A stretch of DNA of 64,000 bases from Pseudomonadota bacterium (GCA_029778535.1 JAKOQB010000002.1:124001-188000); one strand, 5' to 3'. Positions 29,016 through 37,707 are shown, counted from the stretch's first letter. Made by a program: numbers and translations. Notes: generated from the sequence alone by a model not told the origin.

Positions 29016-30431
29016 ATGTTCGCGCCGCGCGTGTGCTTCGTCGATGTCGAGACCACCGGGTCGAGCCCCGCGCGCGAGCGGGTGACGGAGATCGGCGTGG
29101 TCACCGTCGACATCGACGGCGACCAGTTTCGCGTCTCCGAGTGGTCGTCGCTGGTCAATCCCGGCGTGCCGATCCCGTCCGAGATCCAGTGGCTGACCGG
29201 GATCACCAATGAGATGGTGCGCGACGCGCCCCGCTTCCCGGACCTCGCCGAACCGCTGTTCGATCGCCTGCACGATGCGGTGTTCGTTGCGCACAGCGCG
29301 CGCTTCGACTACGGCTTCCTGAAGGCCGAGTTCGAGCGCGTCGGCCTGCCGTGGAAGGCGGCGACGCTGTGCACGGTGCGACTGTCGCGGCTGCTCTATC
29401 CGGACCGCGGACCGCACACGCTCGATGCGATCGTCGCGCGCTTCGGGCTTGAGGGCGAGCAGCGCCATCGCGCGCTCGGCGACGCGCGCGTGCTGTGGCG
29501 CTGGCTGCAGGTGCTGTACGAGCGCCATCCGCGGCGCGAGATCGACGCCGCGATCGAGCGCGTGCTGGCGCGTCCGAGCACGCCGCCCGCGCTGCCGCCG
29601 CACGCGCTCGATGAGATCCCGAACGCGCCGGGTGTGTACCTGTTCTTCGGCGCCAACGCGCATCCGATCTATATCGGCAAGAGCGTCGACCTGCGCACGC
29701 GCGTGGCGAACCATTTCGCCAACGATCACGCCAGCGGCGCCGACCTGCGACTGTCGCAGGAGGTGCAGCGGGTCGAGTGGGAGGAGACCGCGGGCGAGAT
29801 CGGCGCGCTGCTGCGCGAGGCGGAACTGGTGAAGACGCGGCTGCCCGCGCACAACATCGCGCTGCGCCGACGGATGAATCAGGTGTTCTTCACGCTCGAC
29901 GACGCCGGGCGGCCGCGCTTCATCAGGGCAGCCGACGCGATGCTCGACAATCTGCACGACTACCACGGCCCGTTCGGCTCGCGCGCGGGCGCGCGGCGCT
30001 TCCTGGTCGAATTGGCGCGCGAGAACGGGCTGTGCCTGAAAACGATGAAGCTCGAAGGCCGCGCGCGCGGCAAGGCGGCGCAAGCCCCCTGCTTCAACTA
30101 TCAACTGAAGCGCTGCCTCGGCGCCTGCGTCGGCGTGGAGAGCGTGCCGTCGCACCGCGCACGGGCGGCGGATCTGCTGGCGGCGCGGCGCATCGCGCCA
30201 TGGCCGCACGCGGGCGCAATCGCGATCGTCGAGGCGAACGCGGAGCGCTTCCGCGAGGACCTGCACGTCTTCGACCGCTGGTGCTGGCTCGGCACGGTGA
30301 AGTCGCTCGACGCCGCGCACGACCTCGCGCGCGGTGCGCCGCGCGAATTCGAGGCCGACGCCTACCGGATCGCGCGCGACGCGCTCGCCCGCGCCGCCGC
30401 TGGCCGGCTTCAGCTCGTGCCGCTCGGCTGA
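29016..30431 (+). CDS. DnaQ-type exonuclease fused to GIY-YIG endonuclease (Cho/UvrC-like)
   Basis: 471 residues in two enzyme domains. Residues ~5-170 are a DEDDh 3'-5' exonuclease like the polymerase III epsilon chain: FVDVETTGSSP, AHSARFDYGFLKAEF, HRALGDARV. Residues ~200-285 are a GIY-YIG nuclease (PGVYLFFGANAHPIYIGKS, then the catalytic Arg in VDLRTRVANHF and Glu in REAELVKTRLP). This is the arrangement of UvrC's N-terminal half and of Cho. The rest includes CFNYQLKRCLGACVG, the UvrC cysteine cluster. It probably incises damaged DNA and trims ends in repair. The last 22 bases overlap the convergent hydrolase gene. Confidence 0.9.
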   Translation: MFAPRVCFVDVETTGSSPARERVTEIGVVTVDIDGDQFRVSEWSSLVNPGVPIPSEIQWLTGITNEMVRDAPRFPDLAEPLFDRLHDAVFVAHSARFDYGFLKAEFERVGLPWKAATLCTVRLSRLLYPDRGPHTLDAIVARFGLEGEQRHRALGDARVLWRWLQVLYERHPRREIDAAIERVLARPSTPPALPPHALDEIPNAPGVYLFFGANAHPIYIGKSVDLRTRVANHFANDHASGADLRLSQEVQRVEWEETAGEIGALLREAELVKTRLPAHNIALRRRMNQVFFTLDDAGRPRFIRAADAMLDNLHDYHGPFGSRAGARRFLVELARENGLCLKTMKLEGRARGKAAQAPCFNYQLKRCLGACVGVESVPSHRARAADLLAARRIAPWPHAGAIAIVEANAERFREDLHVFDRWCWLGTVKSLDAAHDLARGAPREFEADAYRIARDALARAAAGRLQLVPLG

Positions 30432-31633
30432 ACGAGTTCCGTCACGACCTTGACCTCGCCGTGCAGCGTCCGGTGCACCGGGCACTTGTCGGCGATCTCG
30501 GCGAGCTTCGCGCGCGCAGCAAAGGTCAGCTCGCCTTCGAGCGTCAGGCGTCGGCGGATTAAGTCGACCCTGCCTTCGCGCGTGTCGCAGTCGGCGCAGT
30601 CGGCGGCGTGGATCTTGTCGTGCTCGATGTCGACGCTTGCGCGCACCAACGGCAACTGCTTGTGCTCGGCGTACAGCCGCAGCGTCATCACGGTGCAGGC
30701 GCCAAGCGCGGCCTGCAGCAGCTCGTACGGCGTGAGCCCGGTGGCGTTGCCGCCGGCGCTGACCGGCTCGTCGGCGTAGATCGTGTGCTCGGCGGTCTGG
30801 ATCAGCGTGCTGAACTTGCCGAGCCGGCGCTCGGACACGCGCACCACGCCCGGCCGCACCGTCGACGCCGGCTGCGCAGGCAGGTAGCGACCGACCCACG
30901 CCGCGAGCACCTGCGCCGCATAGCGCGCATCGGGCTCGCGCGTCAGCAGGTGATCGGCGCTATCGAGCGATACGAAGCTCTTCGGATGCTTCGCGGCGGT
31001 GAAGATCGCGGAGGCGTTGTCGATGGCGACGATCGCATCGCCCGGCGCGTGCATCACCAGCAGCGCGCGCTTGAGCTGCGCGATCCGCTCCGCCTGCTTC
31101 TGCCCGGCGAGATCGGCGAGGAATTCGCGCCGCAGCCGGAAGCGCCGGCCGGCGAGCGTGACCTCGGCCGCGCCTTCGCGCTCGATCAGTCCGATGCGGT
31201 CGGCGAACTGGCGCGTCACGTGATCGGGAGAAAACGGCGCGTTCAGCGTCGCCACCGCGCACACCTCGGCGATCGCGCCCGCGGCGGCGAGCGCCGCGGC
31301 GCCACCGAGCGAGTGGCCGATCAGGATCGCCGGCGCGCGATGGTGCGCGCGCAACCAGTCGGCCGCCTTGACGAGGTCGGCGACGTTGGACGAGAAGTCG
31401 GTGTTCTCGAATTCGCCCTCGCTGCCGCCGAGTCCCGTGAAGTCGAAGCGCAGCACCGCGATGTCCTGCTCGGCGAGCGCGCGCGCGATCCGGGTCGCCG
31501 CGAGGCTCTCCTTCGAGCAGGTGAAGCAGTGCGCGAACAGCGCATAGGCGCGCGGCGCGGTGTCGGGCAGGTCGAGCCGGGCGGCGAGCGCTGTGCCGGC
31601 GCTGCCGGGAAACGCGACTTTCAGCGACGGCAT
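30410..31633 (-). CDS. Bifunctional alpha/beta hydrolase-OsmC family protein
   Basis: 407 residues from ATG 31633 with GGAGG four bases upstream. Residues 1-260 are an alpha/beta hydrolase: HCFTCSKESLAATRIARALA oxyanion region, nucleophile elbow GHSLGG, Asp in HAPGDAIVAIDN and His in SADHLLT. Residues ~275-407 are an OsmC/Ohr domain with the peroxidatic Cys in ALGACTVMTLRLYA and the second Cys in IADKCPVHRTL. Such fusions are widespread in Proteobacteria. The OsmC part reduces organic hydroperoxides; the hydrolase substrate is unknown. It converges with the exonuclease gene, 22 bases overlapping. Confidence 0.9.
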   Translation of the reverse strand: MPSLKVAFPGSAGTALAARLDLPDTAPRAYALFAHCFTCSKESLAATRIARALAEQDIAVLRFDFTGLGGSEGEFENTDFSSNVADLVKAADWLRAHHRAPAILIGHSLGGAAALAAAGAIAEVCAVATLNAPFSPDHVTRQFADRIGLIEREGAAEVTLAGRRFRLRREFLADLAGQKQAERIAQLKRALLVMHAPGDAIVAIDNASAIFTAAKHPKSFVSLDSADHLLTREPDARYAAQVLAAWVGRYLPAQPASTVRPGVVRVSERRLGKFSTLIQTAEHTIYADEPVSAGGNATGLTPYELLQAALGACTVMTLRLYAEHKQLPLVRASVDIEHDKIHAADCADCDTREGRVDLIRRRLTLEGELTFAARAKLAEIADKCPVHRTLHGEVKVVTELVQPSGTS

Positions 31634-31684
31634 GTTCCCTCCGATGACGGATGCTGCGCCGTAGTCGGCGCGCGCCGAGGCGCC

Positions 31685-32053
31685 TTACGCGATGTGCAGC
31701 GAATCGCGCAGCGGCCGCCCGACCTGCACGCCGAGCGCGAGCGCCTGCGAATTGGCGCGCGACACCACGCCGTGCTCCCACGCATCGCTCGCCTCGCCGA
31801 TGCGCGCGGTCAGATGCGACACCGCCGCGGCGGCCACGCCGGCGCGCTCCAGTTCGGCGAGCGCGCCGATGCCGGCCTCGTCCTTGCCGATGCCGGCGTC
31901 GTTGAACACGTAGATCAGCGCGGCGACCGCGCGCGCGTAGCGCACCACGCTCGCGCCGCCATGCGATCCGGTGACGACCACGCAGCCGGCGTGCTCCTGC
32001 TGCACGGTCGTGACGGAAACGAGCAGCACCAGTCGCGGCGCGGCCGCGCGCAT
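31685..32053 (-). CDS. Conserved hypothetical protein
   Basis: 122 residues from ATG 32053, five bases after the GST stop, so probably co-transcribed. It contains SVTTVQQEHAGCVVVTGSHGG, VFNDAGIGKDEAG and HLTARIGEASDAWEHGVVSRAN. I recall similar short proteins in Burkholderiales, with a SHGG motif and an NDAGxGKD motif, but no assigned function. The longer open frame upstream lies inside the GST gene and was not used. The conserved His, Gly and Asp suggest a ligand-binding or catalytic pocket; this is only an impression. Confidence 0.65.
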   Translation of the reverse strand: MRAAAPRLVLLVSVTTVQQEHAGCVVVTGSHGGASVVRYARAVAALIYVFNDAGIGKDEAGIGALAELERAGVAAAAVSHLTARIGEASDAWEHGVVSRANSQALALGVQVGRPLRDSLHIA

Positions 32054-32057
32054 CGGG

Positions 32058-32669
32058 CTACTTCTTGGGCGGCTTCTCGGCCGCGATCGCGGCCTGCACC
32101 CTCGGCCGCGCACCCACGCGCGCGACGTAGTCGGCGAGCTTGGGCCACTTGGTTAGATCGAGCTCGACCCACTTGCTCCAGCCGAGCACGGTGAACAGAT
32201 ACGCGTCGGCGACGGTGAACGTCTCGCCCATCACGTAGGGCTGGTTGCCGAGCGCGCTGTGCAGGTAGTCGAAGCGGCGCGCGAGCAGCTCGCGCTGGCG
32301 CTGCTTCAGATCGTCGCCGCTGGCCGGGTTGAAGAGCGGCGAGAACTGCTTGTGCAACTCGGTCGAAATGAAGTTCAGCCACTCGACCAGGTGATAGCGC
32401 TCCATCGTGCCCGGCGCCGGCGCCAGATGCTTCTCCGGCACCTGATCGGCGATCCACTGTACGATCGCCGGGCCCTCGGTCAGCACGCTGCCGTCCTCGA
32501 ACTGCAGCGTCGGCACGTAGCCCTTCGGATTGATCTTCAGGTAGTCCTTGTCCTTGCCGTATTTCTTCGCCTTCAGGTCGACCCGCTCCAGTTCGAAGGA
32601 CAGGCCGGCCTCGGCGAGCGCGATGTGCGGCGACAGCGAGCAGGCGCCGGGCGAGAAATAGAGCTTCAT
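32058..32669 (-). CDS. Glutathione S-transferase
   Basis: 203 residues, the usual length of beta-class bacterial GST. It begins MKLYFSPGACSLSPHIALAE, where Cys10 is the beta-class catalytic cysteine. NPKGYVPTLQFEDGSVLTEG is the glutathione-binding cis-Pro region. The all-helical C-terminal domain has VEWLNFISTELHKQFSPLF and FTVADAYLFTVLGWSKW. It conjugates or reduces electrophiles with glutathione in the cytoplasm. GGAG lies upstream of the ATG at 32669. Confidence 0.92.
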   Translation of the reverse strand: MKLYFSPGACSLSPHIALAEAGLSFELERVDLKAKKYGKDKDYLKINPKGYVPTLQFEDGSVLTEGPAIVQWIADQVPEKHLAPAPGTMERYHLVEWLNFISTELHKQFSPLFNPASGDDLKQRQRELLARRFDYLHSALGNQPYVMGETFTVADAYLFTVLGWSKWVELDLTKWPKLADYVARVGARPRVQAAIAAEKPPKK

Positions 32670-32715
32670 GGGAATCTCCTCGGTCGGTGGACCGAAGGAG
32701 GATAGCAGCGGCGAC

Positions 32716-32895
32716 CTATCCGTCCAGCGATTCGACCGCCTTGTACGCAGCGGCGATCGCCTCCAGCGCGAGCCACGCCAGCGCGGCGAACATCAGCGCG
32801 CGTGTGCCGGCGATCGCCAGCGACAGGAACGAATCCGCGGCGGGGCCGAACAGCCATTCGGCGCCGATTCCGGCAGGCAGGGCGAGCTTGAGCAT
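32716..32895 (-). CDS. Small single-pass membrane protein (59 residues)
   Basis: A short frame from ATG 32895, with GAGG seven bases before it, to TAG 32716. The N-terminus is LKLALPAGIGAEWLFGPAAD, then one hydrophobic helix of about 25 residues (ALMFAALAWLALEAIAA), then AYKAVESLDG. Codon use and third-position GC match the neighbours. It lies between the GST gene and the anti-sigma-like gene on the same strand. I do not recognise a family. It might be a membrane microprotein. Confidence 0.5.
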   Translation of the reverse strand: MLKLALPAGIGAEWLFGPAADSFLSLAIAGTRALMFAALAWLALEAIAAAYKAVESLDG

Positions 32896-32937
32896 TGGAC
32901 GACCTCGCCTTTCGTATCGGCGCGCGGGCGGAGACCT

Positions 32938-33714
32938 TTAGCGCGTGCCGGTGCGGCGCAGCGCCGCTTCCGGGATCACGAGCTGCGGATAGCGCTCGCG
33001 CAACTTCTTCAGCTCCGCGTCCGCGTCGTCATCGCGCCCCGCGCGCCGCAGCTCGATGATGCGCGCCAGCCATTGCTCGGGCGACTCGGCCTTTGCGGCC
33101 GCCGGCGCCGATTCGGCCGCATCGCCGGCCGCCGCGGCCCGCCGCTCGAACGCGGCGGGCGGGGCCGCAGGCGCCGCAGGCGCCAACTGCGGCGCTGCGC
33201 TTTGTGCCGCGCCCACACCTGCGGCGCTCGGAGCGGTCGCGGTGTCGGCCACGGCGCCCGCGGCCTGCTCGCTGCGCGCGCGCGCCGGCTCGGGCGGCGG
33301 CGCCGCGCGGCCAATCGTCGCCGTGCTGTCGCGCCGCGCCGGCGCCTTGGCGATCGCCGGGGCGGCCGGCTTTTCCGGCGGCCGCGCCGCCTCGGCCGGC
33401 TCGGCCGCGGCAGGGGCTGCGGTGCCCTGCTTCTCGGCCGGCGCGGGCGCGGGCTCGGCGGTCACCGTCGCCGGCAATTCGCGATCGGCCCGTTGCGCGA
33501 CAATCACCGCGACGGTGCTGATCAGCACCGTCGCCGCGGCGGCAAGCGGGATGCGCCAGCGCCGCGACGGCGGCTTGCCGGCGGCGCGCGGCTGCGCGTC
33601 GACCGCGCGCGCGGCCGCGGCGAGGATCGCGGCGCGAGTCGCGTCCGACGGCCGCTCGTCGAGCGCCGCATTCGCCGCGCGGTATGCGTCGGCGGGATCG
33701 GGCCGGGTTGTCAT
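32938..33714 (-). CDS. Putative anti-sigma factor-like membrane protein
   Basis: 258 residues from ATG 33714, overlapping the sigma factor stop (ATGA), with GAGGG six bases before; another ATG lies two codons earlier. The N-terminal ~50 residues are soluble (RPDPADAYRAANAALDERPS), followed by one transmembrane helix (IPLAAAATVLISTVAVIVA). A long Ala/Pro-rich linker follows, and the C-terminus reads WLARIIELRRAGRDDDADAE then ELKKLRERYPQL. This layout matches membrane proteins encoded after ECF sigma factors in Burkholderiales. No zinc-binding HxxxCxxC motif is present, so the mechanism is unknown. Confidence 0.7.
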   Translation of the reverse strand: MTTRPDPADAYRAANAALDERPSDATRAAILAAAARAVDAQPRAAGKPPSRRWRIPLAAAATVLISTVAVIVAQRADRELPATVTAEPAPAPAEKQGTAAPAAAEPAEAARPPEKPAAPAIAKAPARRDSTATIGRAAPPPEPARARSEQAAGAVADTATAPSAAGVGAAQSAAPQLAPAAPAAPPAAFERRAAAAGDAAESAPAAAKAESPEQWLARIIELRRAGRDDDADAELKKLRERYPQLVIPEAALRRTGTR

Positions 33715-34316
33715 CGCCATCCCTCGAGCGACTCGCGCAGCTTGACGAGCGCGTAGCGCAGCCGGCTCTTGGCCGTTTCCATGCCGACGCCCGTCAGTTG
33801 CGCGATCTCGTCCAGCGTCAGTTCTCCTTCCAGATGCAGCAGCAGCGCCTCGCGCTGCGCCGCCGGCAGGCGTTCGACCGCCGCCACGAACGCCCGTGCC
33901 TGCGCGCGTGACATCGCCTGCACCTCCGGCTCGTCGTTGCGCGCGCCGGCGATGCGGTCGACCAGCGCCTCGCCCGGATCGTCGGCGTGCGGATCGTTGG
34001 CGGCGTCGAGGCTGACATCGTTCCTCTGCGCGCGCCAATGATCGATCAGCCGCGTGCGCGCGATGCCGTACAGCCAGGTCGTGAAGCGGGCGCGCGGCGC
34101 GTAGTTCGCGGCATTGCGGATCAGCGCCAGCCATACCTCCTGCAGCAGATCGTCGGCGCGCGCCGCGTCGCCGCCGAGCGAGCGCAGGAGGAAGCGATAC
34201 ACCGGGCGCCCGTGCCGCTCGAACAACCGGGAGAACGCGGCCGCGTCGCCGGCGCCGTAGTCGAGCATCAACTGCTCGTCGCTGCGAACGTCGGCGGTCG
34301 GCGGGGCGTCGCGCAT
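33711..34316 (-). CDS. ECF-type RNA polymerase sigma factor
   Basis: 201 residues from ATG 34316; a GTG at 34361 overlapping the upstream stop is an alternative. Region 2 shows FSRLFERHGRPVYRFLLRSL, ADDLLQEVWLALIRNA and RARFTTWLYGIARTRLID. Region 4 shows LPAAQREALLLHLEGELTL and GVGMETAKSRLRYALVKLRE. It directs polymerase to a small regulon. It is flanked by an exported protein gene upstream and the anti-sigma-like gene downstream, all overlapping, so the three probably form one signalling unit. Confidence 0.9.
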   Translation of the reverse strand: MRDAPPTADVRSDEQLMLDYGAGDAAAFSRLFERHGRPVYRFLLRSLGGDAARADDLLQEVWLALIRNAANYAPRARFTTWLYGIARTRLIDHWRAQRNDVSLDAANDPHADDPGEALVDRIAGARNDEPEVQAMSRAQARAFVAAVERLPAAQREALLLHLEGELTLDEIAQLTGVGMETAKSRLRYALVKLRESLEGWR

Positions 34317-34357
34317 GCGCCCGATTATCGGCGCTGCGGCGAGCTGGCCGGCGGCAG

Positions 34358-35143
34358 TCACCGCGGCGGATCGGGAACGAAACCGACGCCGGGAAACGGA
34401 TTCGGCGCCGGAGCCCGCGGCGGCGGGATCACGCCGAGCGCGATCAGGTTGTCGCGGCTGTCGTAGTGAATCGTGATCACCTCGTCGGGCGTCGGCCGCG
34501 CGCGCTCGAAGTCGGTGAACGAAACACGCGAGTCCTCACTGCGGCCGTGACCCGTTCCGAGCTTGCTCTGGTCGCCGCGGCGCTCGGCGCTGTCGGCGGT
34601 CGCCGGCGCCGCGGCAACGCCGTTCTCTGCCGCGCCGGGCGCGCCGGATTCGCGCCGCTGCAGTTCGACCGGCGGCGCCGGGCGGGCCTCGCGAAACAGC
34701 GCCACGCCGATCACTCCCACGTTCTGCGGCCGGCCGGTGCGCGCGGCGTATGAACCGGGCAACGCGGTGAATTCGAAGGCTGCGACCCGCTCCTGGCTCT
34801 TGCGCCAGCCGCGGATCTCCCAGCGCTGCCACGAATCGAAGACGTAGCCGCTCTGGTTCCAGGCCGCCGTTTCGCCGGTCACGGCGTTGACGCCGTCGAC
34901 GGACATCACGGCCAGCACCCGGCCGCCGGTGCGATTGCGGATCGATATCGCATAGCGATTGCCGGGCGTGCCGGCCACGTAGCGGCGGCCGTCATGCAAG
35001 TGGATCGGAAGCGTTGCGCCGCTCGTTCGGTCGATCACCTGGACATCAGCCAGACTGCCGACCGCGTTCGCGTCTGTCGCGGACGTGGCACACGCGGCCA
35101 GCGCCGCGACAATCGCAGTCGCCGTGAAGCTTCGGCGCAGCAT
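34358..35143 (-). CDS. Hypothetical lipoprotein-like exported protein
   Basis: 261 residues from ATG 35143 with GGAGG six bases before. The start [20 protein letters not shown] is a signal peptide with a lipobox-like LAAC. The mature part has [20 protein letters not shown], a beta-rich region ([20 protein letters not shown]) and [20 protein letters not shown], then a Pro/Ala/Arg-rich tail ending [17 protein letters not shown]. The family is not recognised by name. Its stop overlaps the region before the sigma gene, so it may sense or report envelope conditions for that sigma factor. That link is inferred from gene order. Confidence 0.65.
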   Translation of the reverse strand: MLRRSFTATAIVAALAACATSATDANAVGSLADVQVIDRTSGATLPIHLHDGRRYVAGTPGNRYAISIRNRTGGRVLAVMSVDGVNAVTGETAAWNQSGYVFDSWQRWEIRGWRKSQERVAAFEFTALPGSYAARTGRPQNVGVIGVALFREARPAPPVELQRRESGAPGAAENGVAAAPATADSAERRGDQSKLGTGHGRSEDSRVSFTDFERARPTPDEVITIHYDSRDNLIALGVIPPPRAPAPNPFPGVGFVPDPPR

Positions 35144-35214
35144 CTTCGACCTCCTGCCGCAGACATGACGTCGCATTCAACGAGTGGACTTCAGAAACCG
35201 GGTTAACCGGTTCG

Positions 35215-35949
35215 ATGCCGATGGCTCCTGATCAGCGTGCGCTCGTGCTGTTCTCCGGCGGACTCGACTCGACGGTCTGCCTGGCGTGGGCGCTTACCCG
35301 CTACGCGCACGTCGAGACAGTCGGCTTCGACTACGGCCAGCGCCATCCGGTCGAACTTGAGGTCAGGCCGCAGGTGCTGAAGGCATTGCGCGAGGCGTTT
35401 CCCGACTGGCGCGCGCGGCTCGGCCCCGATCACGTGATCAAGATGGCGGCGCTCGGCCAGATCGCGACCACCGCGCTGACGAGCGATGCGCGCAGCCGCC
35501 TCGCGGAGAAGAGCCTGCCGACGACGTTCGTGCCCGGCCGCAACCTGATGTTCTTCACCTATGCGGCGGCGATCGGCTACCGGCGCGACCTGCATGTGCT
35601 GGTCGGCGGCATGAGCGAAACCGACTATTCCAATTACGCCGACAGCCGCGACGAGGTGATGAAATGCCTGCAGCGCACGCTGTCGCTCGGCATGGACGAG
35701 CACTTCGCGATCGAGACGCCGCTGATGTGGCTCGACAAGGGGCAGGCGCTGCAACTGGCCGACGAACTGGGCGGCGCCAAGCTGCTCGAACTGATCCGCA
35801 CCGAGACGCACAGCTGCTTCATGGGCGTGCGCGACAAGCTGCACGCCTGGGGCCGCGGCTGCGGCATCTGCCCGGCGTGCGCGCTGCGCGCGGCCGGGTG
35901 GGACCACTGGCAGGCGACGCGCGGCGCGGCGTTGCGCTCCACCTCCTGA
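35215..35949 (+). CDS. queC: 7-cyano-7-deazaguanine synthase
   Basis: 244 residues, full length. The PP-loop ATP motif is [28 protein letters not shown] and [17 protein letters not shown] are family segments. Four zinc cysteines close the protein: SCFMG and [13 protein letters not shown]. It converts 7-carboxy-7-deazaguanine to preQ0 with ATP and ammonia, in the cytoplasm, for queuosine tRNA modification. No queD or queE gene is adjacent. A 13-bp hairpin lies 16 bases after the stop. Confidence 0.95.
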   Translation: MPMAPDQRALVLFSGGLDSTVCLAWALTRYAHVETVGFDYGQRHPVELEVRPQVLKALREAFPDWRARLGPDHVIKMAALGQIATTALTSDARSRLAEKSLPTTFVPGRNLMFFTYAAAIGYRRDLHVLVGGMSETDYSNYADSRDEVMKCLQRTLSLGMDEHFAIETPLMWLDKGQALQLADELGGAKLLELIRTETHSCFMGVRDKLHAWGRGCGICPACALRAAGWDHWQATRGAALRSTS

Positions 35950-35964
35950 ACATCGAGGCGCAGA

Positions 35965-35995
35965 ATGCGGCCGTTCCGGTTTGGAACGGCCGCAT
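35965..35995 (+). terminator. 13-bp hairpin between queC and the AtaL-like gene
   Basis: Arms ATGCGGCCGTTCC (35965-35977) and GGAACGGCCGCAT (35983-35995) pair perfectly around the loop GGTTT. There is no T-run after it, so it is not a classical intrinsic terminator. It ends 7 bases before the next ATG and could cover the ribosome-binding region of that gene. It may act as a partial terminator, a 3'-end stabiliser for queC, or a translation brake. Confidence 0.45.
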
Positions 35996-36002
35996 CGACC
36001 GC

Positions 36003-36485
36003 ATGCGTTTCGAGCACCTGGTCCAGATCAACGATCCGCTCATGCCGCTCCTGGAGCCGCTGTCGCGCGCGCAGTTGTGGCGCGGGCTGGTGCTGCGCGC
36101 GGAGCAGCCGATGCAGTTCGTGCTCGGACTGACGGGGTGCGCGATCCACGCGCGCGCCGAAGATGCCGGCCAGACCATGCTGACGCGCACGCTCGACTTC
36201 GGCAGCTTCAGCGTGCACGACCGCGTGCTGCTGACGCCGCAGCAGGGTTCGCTGACGCGCACCGATGCCGGCCCGACGTGGCCCGCGAGCCGGCTGGCGA
36301 TCACAATCGAGGAGCCGCAGCCCGAGCTGCTGTTCCTGCGCTTCGTCTACGAATTCGAAGGCGCGGACGAGACCGGCGCGCTGGCCGCCGCCACCGACGA
36401 GCTGCGGCGGCAGGCGTACAAGAGCGCCGACCTCGACACCGTGCAGCGGATCCGCGTGCTTGCGCAACGAGGCGAGCTCGGCTGA
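36003..36485 (+). CDS. SRPBCC/AtaL-like (DUF1857) protein
   Basis: 160 residues from ATG 36003; the frame is open before it, but the hairpin and lack of conservation argue against an earlier start. RFEHLVQINDPLMPLLEPLS and LWRGLVLRAEQPMQFVLGL match the AtaL-like group of the START/SRPBCC fold. LAITIEEPQPELLFLRFVYE lies in the C-terminal sheet. The fold binds hydrophobic ligands; a function is not known for this group. No ribosome site is visible in front of the ATG. Confidence 0.75.
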   Translation: MRFEHLVQINDPLMPLLEPLSRAQLWRGLVLRAEQPMQFVLGLTGCAIHARAEDAGQTMLTRTLDFGSFSVHDRVLLTPQQGSLTRTDAGPTWPASRLAITIEEPQPELLFLRFVYEFEGADETGALAAATDELRRQAYKSADLDTVQRIRVLAQRGELG

Positions 36486-36495
36486 GAAGTCGTTC

Positions 36496-37479
36496 TCAGC
36501 GCTTCTGCAGTGCCGCCTCGATTGCGTTCAGCCGGCTTTCGAGCGCGCGGATCTGGTTGTTCAGCGCGCCGACGTTGACGAACACCTCGTTTTCCGCCGG
36601 CGCCGACAGCGCCGCCGCGTAGCCGAGCCACGACGAGTCGTACAGCTTGACCTTGCTGAATCCCAGATCCGCGAGCACAGCGGCGGTCTCCGCCGCGCGC
36701 ACGCCGCTCTGGCAGTAGACGATCGTCTCCTTGTTCGGATCGAGCGCCGCATACAGCTTGCGCAGTTCGTCGCGCGGCTTCAGCTGCATGCCCGACGAAT
36801 CCTTCAGCTGGCCGCGCCGCATCTTGCCGATCGCATCCGGATCGAGCCAGTTCTGCTCGTACGGAATGTTGATCGCGCCGGGGATGTGGCCGCCGCGGAT
36901 CGCGCGGATGTCCTCGCCCTTGAATTCCTTCGGCGTGCGCGCATCGACGATCTGCACGTTCGGGTTGCGCACCGAGGCGATCACCGCCTTCGTGTCGACC
37001 GTCAGCCCAGGCACCGGCACGAGCTTCAGCGCCACCGGTTTCGGCGCCGTCGGCTCGGTCGCCACCTTTTCGCCCGCGGCGCGCCAGCCGTCGATGCCGT
37101 CGTGAAACACGTACGCCTTCTGCGCGCCGAAGTAGCGCAGCGTGAACTGCGCGAAGTACGCGCTCGACGCGCCGCGCTGCGCATAGACGACCACCTCGCG
37201 CTGCGGATCGAGCCCGGCGCTGCCCAGGATCTTCTCCAGTTGCGGCAGCGGCAGGTAGTCCTCGGTGTTGGGGTCGCGCAGCTCGTCGGTCGGCGCGCCG
37301 ATGTTCACCGCACCGGGGATGTGCCCCTTGGCGAACGAGCCCTCGTCGCGCGCGTCCCACAGCACGGCTCCGCGCGCCAACGCCGCCTTCACGTATGCCG
37401 CGTCGACGATCTGCTGCGCCCAGGCGGGCGACGCGAACACGATCACGGCCGCGATCGCGGCCAGCCAGGTTCTCTTCAT
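36496..37479 (-). CDS. Exported two-domain rhodanese (sulfurtransferase)
   Basis: 327 residues from ATG 37479 with GGAG upstream. A signal peptide (WLAAIAAVIVFASPAWAQ) sends it to the periplasm. Two rhodanese domains follow. The first has VVYAQRGASS where the active Cys should be, so it is inactive. The second has IVYCQSGVRAAET with the catalytic Cys. LWDARDEGSFAKGHIPGAVN and IVDARTPKEFKGEDIRAIRG are the domain entry motifs. A short coiled-coil-like C-terminus ends the protein (LNNQIRALESRLNAIEA). It probably moves sulfane sulfur from thiosulfate to an acceptor, near the other periplasmic sulfur genes of this region. Confidence 0.88.
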   Translation of the reverse strand: MKRTWLAAIAAVIVFASPAWAQQIVDAAYVKAALARGAVLWDARDEGSFAKGHIPGAVNIGAPTDELRDPNTEDYLPLPQLEKILGSAGLDPQREVVVYAQRGASSAYFAQFTLRYFGAQKAYVFHDGIDGWRAAGEKVATEPTAPKPVALKLVPVPGLTVDTKAVIASVRNPNVQIVDARTPKEFKGEDIRAIRGGHIPGAINIPYEQNWLDPDAIGKMRRGQLKDSSGMQLKPRDELRKLYAALDPNKETIVYCQSGVRAAETAAVLADLGFSKVKLYDSSWLGYAAALSAPAENEVFVNVGALNNQIRALESRLNAIEAALQKR

Positions 37480-37707
37480 TGCGGGTCTCCTGCAGACGGT
37501 TGTTGTCAGGATGCCAGCCGGCGGGCCGGCGACCGTGAAGTGCGTTACACGACACGGTCGCGCGATTATCGGCCGAGTCACAGGGCGTCGGCCAGCGATG
37601 TGCCGATGCCGACCGAGTTGCGCGGCGCGTCGTCGTCGATCGGTCGCGTGCCGCCGCCGGAAAGCGCTGCAAGCAATCGCCGCAACGGGCGGTTGCGCCA
37701 GCGCGCA

